Assembly (NCBI GenBank): GCA_003454975.1
Contig: DMST01000100.1
Coordinates: 1-11,394 of the forward strand
DNA length: 11,394 nt
Direction of reading: 5' to 3'
Source: Cytophagales bacterium
GTDB taxonomy: Bacteria; Bacteroidota; Bacteroidia; Cytophagales; Cyclobacteriaceae
This document shows positions 7,096-11,394 of this stretch, one piece after another. Each line of letters begins with the position of its first letter. Position 1 is the first letter of the stretch. The notes under the pieces were generated by a model that searched no databases, was not told the DNA's origin, and was given only the letters and a program-made list of their open reading frames with translations. The position numbers and the translations under genes are program-made.

Positions 7096-7121
7096 CTATT
7101 TAACATAATGTTATTAATGTT
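7096..7121 (-). repeat. 26-nt inverted repeat, right copy
   Basis: This is the exact reverse complement of 4338-4363. It lies 99 nt after the peptidase stop codon, beyond the stem-loop, so the pair encloses the tandem array and the peptidase gene with its 3' structure. Confidence 0.85.
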
Positions 7122-7312
7122 AGATACATGAGTAGCCTATGGGTAAATATGAATCTACAATTATAACCGCGCAAAATGGCCTTTACTTTACCCTATAGTT
7201 CTGCTGAAAATTGGCCTCCGAGAAATAGGATTTCCTACTCAAAAGGCCCTAAAATCCCACTACTCGACTCTTTAATCGCGGTTAGCCGATTGCTTGCCAT
7301 GGCGTCCTTGTC

Positions 7313-7322
7313 TATCTTTTTG
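7313..7322 (+). promoter_or_regulatory. Weak promoter candidate for the PKD-like protein gene
   Basis: TATCTTTTTG resembles the -7 box TAnnTTTG with two extra T, and TTG at 7294-7296 stands 16 nt upstream. It is 31 nt before the ATG at 7354. The rest of 7122-7353 holds a distant 8-bp inverted pair (TAACCGCG/CGCGGTTA) and nothing else I can support. Confidence 0.3.
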
Positions 7323-7353
7323 TGATTCAATGTAAACCTAAAATCATATTTAC

Positions 7354-7722
7354 ATGCGTAAGTTATTTTCTGCAGTGCTCTTGTTGGGTATGGCTACCCT
7401 ACTGATGAACCACACCCCCGTAGAGGAAGTACTGCTCGAAGAATCGGAGGCCATGTGCATAGCCCCCGGAACGGTGCAAATGCTAGCCACGGTACCCGTG
7501 AATTGCAGTACCACCATTTATGCCTTTAGTCAGTTTGCTACCGGTGCCAACTGGACGGTAAGCGGAGGAACGATTGTGTCAGGACAAGGTACTTTGTCTA
7601 TTGAAGTGGTAGGCAGCGGGAACGTAACGGTAACCTGCCGGGCGTTCAACGAATGTGCGTATTCTACCAACACCGCCAGCCGTACTTACAACATCCCCTG
7701 CTTCTTCTTACTCCCCGACTAA
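7354..7722 (+). CDS. Small secreted PKD-like domain protein
   Basis: The 122-residue product has an N-terminal hydrophobic signal (about 1-19, LFSAVLLLGMATLLM). A single Ig-like/PKD-like unit follows, with NWTVSGGTIVSGQGTLSIEV (66-85) and VTVTCRAFNECAYS (91-104). This strand pattern recurs in long Bacteroidota adhesins and surface proteins ending in type IX sorting domains. Here it stands alone with no C-terminal sorting domain visible. Five cysteines (C35, C51, C95, C101, C116) lie after the signal, an uncommon density for a PKD unit and compatible with disulfides. Function is unknown. The gene is a single unit with its own terminator. The start ATG at 7354 gives a good signal peptide. Confidence 0.78.
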   Translation: MRKLFSAVLLLGMATLLMNHTPVEEVLLEESEAMCIAPGTVQMLATVPVNCSTTIYAFSQFATGANWTVSGGTIVSGQGTLSIEVVGSGNVTVTCRAFNECAYSTNTASRTYNIPCFFLLPD

Positions 7723-7732
7723 TGATTTACGG

Positions 7733-7757
7733 GGCCGGGCTTATTCCCGGCCTTTTT
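7733..7757 (+). terminator. Intrinsic terminator after the PKD-like gene
   Basis: A 7-bp GC-rich stem GGCCGGG (7733-7739) and CCCGGCC (7746-7752) with loop CTTATT is followed directly by TTTTT, 10 nt after the stop codon. It is a textbook intrinsic terminator for the plus strand. Confidence 0.9.
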
Positions 7758-7769
7758 CCCAATTCTGGC

Positions 7770-8099
7770 CTACTTTTTTTTCTTCTTCTTAGGTTTAGGC
7801 ATCGGCAACTCCGCTACCGTCACGTTTACTAGCTCAGCCAACCACTCCCGGTCCTCGAGTTGCTCCTCTATCAGGAAGCTTGGCTTTGCACCCGGATAGG
7901 CAGGTGCTTCTACGGGCTCCCCAATAAACGTTCGCCCAGTCTCGGTAGGCTTCACGAACAGCTTGTTGTCGCAGATCACGGCAAAGAACTTGCCGTTAGC
8001 ATAGAGGCCGTACTCCCCAAACATTTTCTTGGCGGTTACCTCCCCTACCCCACTCATTTGGTCTACCACAAATTCGATAAAAGCGGCATCTGAAGCCAT
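7770..8099 (-). CDS. TfoX/Sxy N-terminal domain protein
   Basis: The 109-residue product matches the stand-alone TfoX N-terminal domain. It shows the helix FIEFVVDQMSGVGEVTAKKM, then FGEYGLYANGKFFAVICDNK (27-46), LFVKPT, and a closing helix (EDREWLAELVNVTVAEL). In gamma-proteobacteria full-length TfoX/Sxy is a competence regulator. Single-domain Bacteroidota proteins like this one have no established role, so competence should not be assumed. The C-terminus is a basic tail PKPKKKKKK encoded by an A-rich tract, possibly nucleic-acid binding. The gene starts 9 nt after the stop of the upstream outer-membrane-like gene and may be read through from it, although base composition of the two differs sharply. 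Its 3' end faces the PKD-like gene's terminator. Confidence 0.9.
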   Translation of the reverse strand: MASDAAFIEFVVDQMSGVGEVTAKKMFGEYGLYANGKFFAVICDNKLFVKPTETGRTFIGEPVEAPAYPGAKPSFLIEEQLEDREWLAELVNVTVAELPMPKPKKKKKK

Positions 8100-8108
8100 T
8101 TAGTCTGT

Positions 8109-8837
8109 TTATTCTATTTTATTCTCACCAGGAGCAATGAAGTTGAATCCAATGTTTACAGAATACCAAGGTTGGTATCCATAAGACCAGTCTTCAACCC
8201 CTTCAAAAATATCCCAGCCTACTACTGCTCCTACTTGGAAACTCTTTGAGAACTTAAAGACATATCCCCCACCAAATCCTACTCCCCATCGTGTTTCAGG
8301 TATTTCCTCCTCTAAGGAATTAAATATAATATTTGTGGTACCCCCAAAAGCGATAAGACTACTAGAGAATTTACCATGGGATATAGGTAATCCAATGTAG
8401 GGCCCGTAAATATTTCCAGCCATTATTTTTATTGAGTTTGTTCTTAGCTTGAAGGGTACGGTCAAAGCACCTACCTCGAAAAGAATTCTTCGTTCAAAAA
8501 ACTTTTCTAAATCGGATTTAGATATACATGCAATTACGTTTGCTGGTTGGTATTTTCCAGCTCTCCCTCGGATCACTGTAACTATATAACGGTTCGGTTC
8601 TTCTTCCTTCTCCCCAATTATTTGGATTTTATCCCTTGAGTAAACACGAATAATAGTTGACAGGCAATTATTCTGACGGTCGTCATATTTTGTAAGGCAG
8701 GTTACTTGAGGTATATTTTTTCTAATGACATAAAGGTCATTTTTTCTCTGGGCCAAGATGTGTTTCTGGCAACAAAACACCAATAGAAGAACAATGATCC
8801 TTTGTTGAAGCCTTTTGATTCCTTGTTGAAAATTCAT
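8109..8837 (-). CDS. Predicted outer-membrane beta-barrel-like protein, AT-rich
   Basis: No named family was recognised. The 242-residue product has an N-terminal signal (about 13-30, IIVLLLVFCCQKHILAQ) with likely cleavage after AQ. A middle domain (31-115) of mixed charge contains three cysteines (C47, C58, C104). From about 118 it shows alternating polar/apolar, glycine-rich segments (WGVGFGGGYVFKFSKSFQVG at 184-203, then WYSVNIGFNF near 224-233), as in small outer-membrane barrels. No terminal aromatic residue closes the last strand; it ends APGENKIE. The gene is visibly richer in A/T than its neighbours, with AT-rich codons throughout, which hints at acquisition from elsewhere. It lies first in a possible two-gene unit with the TfoX-domain gene and has an upstream promoter and dyad. 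Confidence 0.65.
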   Translation of the reverse strand: MNFQQGIKRLQQRIIVLLLVFCCQKHILAQRKNDLYVIRKNIPQVTCLTKYDDRQNNCLSTIIRVYSRDKIQIIGEKEEEPNRYIVTVIRGRAGKYQPANVIACISKSDLEKFFERRILFEVGALTVPFKLRTNSIKIMAGNIYGPYIGLPISHGKFSSSLIAFGGTTNIIFNSLEEEIPETRWGVGFGGGYVFKFSKSFQVGAVVGWDIFEGVEDWSYGYQPWYSVNIGFNFIAPGENKIE

Positions 8838-8864
8838 GTTGACTTGTATCGGTTAGTTTATTCG

Positions 8865-8877
8865 TTGTACCGTACAA
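8865..8877. promoter_or_regulatory. Dyad in the leader of the AT-rich gene
   Basis: TTGTAC-C-GTACAA is a perfect odd-centred palindrome. It lies between the predicted transcription start and the ATG at 8837, where it could act as an operator for a dimeric regulator or as a small mRNA hairpin. Confidence 0.4.
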
Positions 8878-8898
8878 GATTAAGGTAATTTCCTAGTA

Positions 8899-8927
8899 AA
8901 AATATACTTATTTTTAATTATCTTCAA
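8899..8927 (-). promoter_or_regulatory. Candidate promoter of the AT-rich outer-membrane-like gene
   Basis: On the minus strand TTG (8925-8927) is followed by 18 nt and TATATTTT (8899-8906), one base from the -7 consensus. Local AT-richness lowers confidence. The leader would be about 55 nt. Confidence 0.35.
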
Positions 8928-9038
8928 TAGATGTTTATAGTGAGATAAACTAGGTTAAAGCGACAATAGAAATTGCCTGTAAGCTTAAGTGAAATTTCCT
9001 TATGGACTCTTCTCCAACCTCAAGTCATCCTTGGGATT

Positions 9039-9794
9039 TCAACTCTCACTCAAATCCACCACAAACCAAAACCGAAAAGGCTCTCCCATTCCCGGACCGT
9101 ACTGGTACTGCTCAGGGGTAATGCGGGTACCCTGCGGGGTGGCGACCGGTTGGGTACTGGTAGGTTTTGCAAACGCGCCCGACTCCACACCCATGGCCAG
9201 AGTGTGCAACCCGGCTTTACCCCGGGGTGATATTGCCAAAATAGGAATAGCCAAATGATAGGCCAGCGAGATATCGTCTGGAGAGTATAGCGTAACACGA
9301 AAGGGCCAGTCAACCGTAAGCCCGGGAGTCTCGGAAGTTCGGTCTTTCTTCTGGAAGGCAAGGGTGGTTCCGCCCTGCATCCACACGGCTTTGGGAGGTA
9401 CCTGATCTACCAGTGGCTGGATACCCATGGGGGCACCAATGTCGGAGGCACCGACCGCTTCTTCCGGTCGGGTGGGTTGAGCCAGTAGGTTGATGGGATA
9501 CTGCACCGCGGTGCGTTGGGGCAAGGCCTGTCCGGTGGTATCGAAATGTACCGTCAAACCGGTACGTAAAATTTTCAGCATGGCGAAACGGTTACGAGTA
9601 GTCAACCGCAGATGCAGCGAATCAGTATCGTACGTTAGATTAAAGCCAATTTCACTGTCAGCATCATAAAATGGATAATCTAGCGCTGCCATGGCACTTT
9701 CCCGCTGAGCAGGTACCGACTGCAAGGTATGGCAACCTATCAGTCCTAAGCAAATAAGGAGGAATCCTGTATATGCGGTAAACCGTGAATTCAT
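9039..9794 (-). CDS. Lipoprotein with DOMON-like N-terminal region
   Basis: The 251-residue product has a lipoprotein signal peptide with lipobox L18-I19-G20-C21, so it should be lipidated at C21 and membrane-attached in the envelope. Residues 38-90 (YPFYDADSEIGFNLTYDTDS, then LHLRLTTRNRFAMLKILRTG, LTVHFDTTGQ) follow a pattern common in Bacteroidota proteins with a carbohydrate-binding/DOMON-like sandwich: 'yd....l.y.v..d...Lyl.l.....m.kil..Gl.v..d..Gk'. The C-terminal half contains further strand-like segments (WPFRVTLYSPDDISLAYHLA) and a Pro/Gly-rich end (PEQYQYGPGMGEPFRFWFVV). Ligand and role are unknown. It appears to be a single gene with no clear promoter; the 97-nt upstream gap is short. 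The ATG at 9794 gives the complete signal peptide. Confidence 0.8.
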   Translation of the reverse strand: MNSRFTAYTGFLLICLGLIGCHTLQSVPAQRESAMAALDYPFYDADSEIGFNLTYDTDSLHLRLTTRNRFAMLKILRTGLTVHFDTTGQALPQRTAVQYPINLLAQPTRPEEAVGASDIGAPMGIQPLVDQVPPKAVWMQGGTTLAFQKKDRTSETPGLTVDWPFRVTLYSPDDISLAYHLAIPILAISPRGKAGLHTLAMGVESGAFAKPTSTQPVATPQGTRITPEQYQYGPGMGEPFRFWFVVDLSES

Positions 9795-9891
9795 GGCGGG
9801 TAAATGTGAAATACTATTCTACTACCAAAATAGAACGCCAAGAAAAAGTGAGATTGTCATCCGGCCAGGAAAAAGGCTTTTCTTCTACCCA

Positions 9892-10407
9892 TTAGGACGG
9901 TTTATGGATGGTTTGTCCTACGGTGGGGTACTTGGCTTTGGCTTCAATTGGCGCGTACTTATTCGCCAGGTAGGCATAGGCTTCGGTTTGGTTGGTGAAG
10001 GTATTCACATCCAAACCACTCAACTCATGGATTACCAAATGCATCAATTTTGCCATACTACGTGCAATACCGCTCTGTGATGAGATGGTGACCACTTCCG
10101 AGTTCATCTCAATGATTTTTTTGCCCCCAGGCATAAAGGCAAAGCGGGTACCGAACCAAAGCCGGGTTTGGACCGGATACCGGATAAGCTGTGTTTCGTT
10201 GCTGATGGTCACCTTCCAATGGTAATCATGCAACAAGCTTATCATGGTTAAAAATGCCGTCCGGTATTCGTCGTGGGTGGCTTCTCCCAGGTGGTTCATC
10301 ATCATTCCGCTCAGGTGCGGCAAATAGACCATCTCTAGCTGGTCGCTAGAAAAGACTACCTCGTGCGCCAGGTATTCAGGAAGCGGAAAACGACTTTGTG
10401 TCGGCAT
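9892..10407 (-). CDS. Uncharacterised 171-residue protein, paralogue of the upstream gene
   Basis: I do not recognise a named family. The soluble 171-residue product has no signal peptide. It is the diverged duplicate of the gene at 10458-10970. By hand count about two thirds of the first 109 positions are identical, with invariant blocks VVFSSDQLE (17-25), GMMMNHLG (34-41), AFMPG (90-94) and EVVTIS (104-109). The C-terminal third is much less similar. The alternation of strand and helix, with a Trp-containing 'LHDYHWKVTISNE' strand, recalls single-domain STAS-like proteins common in Hymenobacter relatives, but this is only a structural guess. Its own promoter (TTG-N17-TATCTTTG) lies in the 50-nt gap after the upstream copy, with the -7 box just 7 nt before the ATG. 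Confidence 0.78.
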   Translation of the reverse strand: MPTQSRFPLPEYLAHEVVFSSDQLEMVYLPHLSGMMMNHLGEATHDEYRTAFLTMISLLHDYHWKVTISNETQLIRYPVQTRLWFGTRFAFMPGGKKIIEMNSEVVTISSQSGIARSMAKLMHLVIHELSGLDVNTFTNQTEAYAYLANKYAPIEAKAKYPTVGQTIHKPS

Positions 10408-10414
10408 AGTTCCA

Positions 10415-10442
10415 CAAAGATACCCTTAGTTGATCTAGGCAA
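10415..10442 (-). promoter_or_regulatory. Promoter of the downstream paralogue, probably leaderless
   Basis: On the minus strand TTG (10440-10442), 17 nt, then TATCTTTG (10415-10422) is an excellent Bacteroidota promoter. Only 7 nt separate the -7 box from the ATG at 10407, so the transcript should begin at or within a few bases of the start codon. Confidence 0.65.
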
Positions 10443-10457
10443 CTAGCTTCTTGGAAA

Positions 10458-10970
10458 TTACTGTCTTAAACTTATCGACAGTTTTTTGGCGAATTTGGCC
10501 TGTACCTCCGGGGTACCGTACTTTTCTGCTAGGTAACCAAAGGATTCTTCCAAGGTATCAAAAGTATGCAAGTCCAGACCCGTGGTTTGCCGAAGCATGC
10601 CATGGAACAACTTGGCCAGCTTCTGCCCCAGGTTGTTTTTAGCGCTTATCGTGACCACCTCGGTATTCATCTGAATAATCTTACGGACACCCGGCATGAA
10701 AGCACCTCGGGTACCTACCCAAATGCGTGTTTGAGTGGGAATATGCCGTAGCCATATCTCGTTAGACATCGATACCTTCCAAGGGTAATCTTGTATGAGG
10801 GCGATCAGCGAGAGAAAGGCCGTTTTGTATTCCTCATGGGTAGCGTCTCCCAGATGATTCATCATCATCCCATTTAGCTCAGGTAAATGCACTATTTCTA
10901 GCTGATCACTAGAAAAGACTACCTTATACTGTACATAATCAGGAAGTGGAAAACGACTTTTGGTGGACAT
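10458..10970 (-). CDS. Uncharacterised 170-residue protein, upstream member of tandem pair
   Basis: It is the first of two tandem paralogues on the minus strand. The 170-residue product is predicted cytoplasmic, beginning MSTKSRFPLPDY where the other copy begins MPTQSRFPLPEY. Shared blocks include VVFSSDQLE, LPELNGMMMNHLG (LPHLSGMMMNHLG in the other copy), the ATHEEYKTAFL helix and KIIQMNTEVVTIS. Divergence is concentrated after residue 110 and ends in a basic tail (KFAKKLSISLRQ) that the other copy lacks. No catalytic motif is evident. The conserved Met-rich GMMMNH block in both copies marks the likely functional surface. The ATG at 10970 is fixed by the match to the paralogue's start and by the promoter box 7 nt upstream. 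The role is unknown; a sensory or regulatory STAS-like fold is a guess. Confidence 0.78.
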   Translation of the reverse strand: MSTKSRFPLPDYVQYKVVFSSDQLEIVHLPELNGMMMNHLGDATHEEYKTAFLSLIALIQDYPWKVSMSNEIWLRHIPTQTRIWVGTRGAFMPGVRKIIQMNTEVVTISAKNNLGQKLAKLFHGMLRQTTGLDLHTFDTLEESFGYLAEKYGTPEVQAKFAKKLSISLRQ

Positions 10971-10977
10971 GAGTCAA

Positions 10978-10985
10978 CAAAGATA
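10978..10985 (-). promoter_or_regulatory. -7 promoter box of the upstream paralogue, probably leaderless
   Basis: The minus strand reads TATCTTTG, identical to the box before the downstream paralogue and at the identical 7-nt distance from the ATG. No clear TTG -33 element was found here. Confidence 0.55.
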
Positions 10986-11128
10986 GACTTAGATATGGGA
11001 TTACTTGTGCCTGGTTAGGAATATTTTGGAGACCGGATTCACCGCACTGGAGAGTGATCCATCGCTGCACACCATCCTCCTAGCCAACTACTCTTGCTTA
11101 GTATCTGACGGTGCGCTGCAATTGGGTG

Positions 11129-11394
11129 TCATTTCAAATGTAGTGGCATTTCCTTGTACTCATGCCAGCCTAACTTTTTGTTGATCACAATTTGCTCCTT
11201 CGGAACTGCCAGCCTCAGATTAGGATATCGGTCTAGCATGATTTGCAGGGCTACCTTGGTTTCCATACGGGCTAGGGGTGCACCCAGGCAGTAGTGCCCG
11301 CCCATACTGAATCCCAGGTGTTTGTTAGGGTTCCGGGTGATGTCGAATACCTCCGGATTCTCGAATACGGCAGGGTCATGGTTAGCCGAGGCTA
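11129..11394 (-). CDS. Cytochrome P450, C-terminal part (cut by window edge)
   Basis: Reading the minus strand from the window edge gives 87 codons to a TGA at 11129-11131. The sequence contains the P450 meander region ANHDPAVFENPEVFDITR and the haem-binding loop FSMGGHYCLGAPLARME. The Cys there (residue 35 of the visible part) is the axial haem-iron ligand and fits FxxGxHxCxG. The L-helix follows (METKVALQIMLDRYPNLRL), then the C-terminal strand ending KEMPLHLK. Bacterial class I P450s of this type are soluble monooxygenases fed electrons by ferredoxin and reductase; no redox partner is visible here. The substrate cannot be told from the C-terminus. The gene is intact as far as visible; the truncation is only the window boundary. 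The 143-nt gap to the paralogue promoter shows no clear terminator. Confidence 0.95.
   Translation of the reverse strand, partial: ASANHDPAVFENPEVFDITRNPNKHLGFSMGGHYCLGAPLARMETKVALQIMLDRYPNLRLAVPKEQIVINKKLGWHEYKEMPLHLK

Noticed and set aside
4338..7121. Ordinary insertion sequence
   Set aside because: No transposase or recombinase is encoded between the inverted repeats and no target-site duplication is visible.
7163..7284. TAACCGCG/CGCGGTTA inverted pair about 110 nt apart
   Set aside because: Eight bases at that distance in an intergenic region without further pairing is compatible with chance.
8973..9258. Plus-strand frames opposite the lipoprotein gene's 3' end
   Set aside because: No domain, signal or promoter; explained as antisense shadow.
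9050..9361. Second minus-strand frame within the lipoprotein gene
   Set aside because: Arg/Pro-rich shadow frame inside a gene with a clear lipobox.

Overview
The window looks like a chromosomal segment of a Bacteroidota bacterium, probably of the order Cytophagales (Hymenobacter/Rufibacter-like; this placement is inference). The evidence is the gene families present (TolC-type efflux channel, S41 peptidase with the N-terminal 'WGFLKYYHP' domain, PKD-like secreted protein, HTTM-like membrane protein, DOMON-like lipoprotein). Exact matches to the Bacteroidota -7 promoter box TAnnTTTG lie upstream of several genes, and Shine-Dalgarno sites are mostly absent.

Layout. (1) 1-1041: the C-terminal two thirds of a TolC-family outer membrane efflux protein (+), cut by the window edge, followed by a strong bidirectional terminator. 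(2) 1108-1896 (-): an Rpn/PD-(D/E)XK-family nuclease-like protein. (3) 2068-2448 (+): a four-helix membrane protein, convergent with a two-gene minus-strand operon (2674-4041) made of a small membrane-anchored extracytoplasmic protein and an HTTM-like multi-pass membrane protein. (4) 4042-5335: about 1.3 kb without a gene. It holds five degenerate tandem units of about 118 nt (4393-5005), each with a small hairpin at the same offset, preceded by one copy of a 26-nt sequence that recurs exactly, inverted, at 7096-7121. (5) 5336-6997 (+): a secreted S41-family peptidase, enclosed with the array between those inverted copies. (6) 7354-7722 (+): a small Cys-containing PKD-like secreted protein with a clear terminator. 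(7) 7770-8837 (-): a TfoX N-domain protein preceded by an AT-rich predicted outer-membrane protein. (8) 9039-9794 (-): a lipoprotein. (9) 9892-10970 (-): two tandem paralogues of an unrecognised 170-residue family, each with an identical TATCTTTG promoter box 7 nt before its ATG, so probably leaderless transcripts. (10) 11129-11394 (-): the C-terminus of a cytochrome P450 with an intact haem-binding motif, cut by the window edge.

The genes do not form one pathway. They are mostly single transcription units for envelope or secreted proteins. The part least explained by known families is 4338-7121: inverted 26-nt repeats enclosing a non-coding structured tandem array and a peptidase gene. It could be a cassette, a regulatory pair, or an RNA locus. 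The sequence alone does not decide between these.
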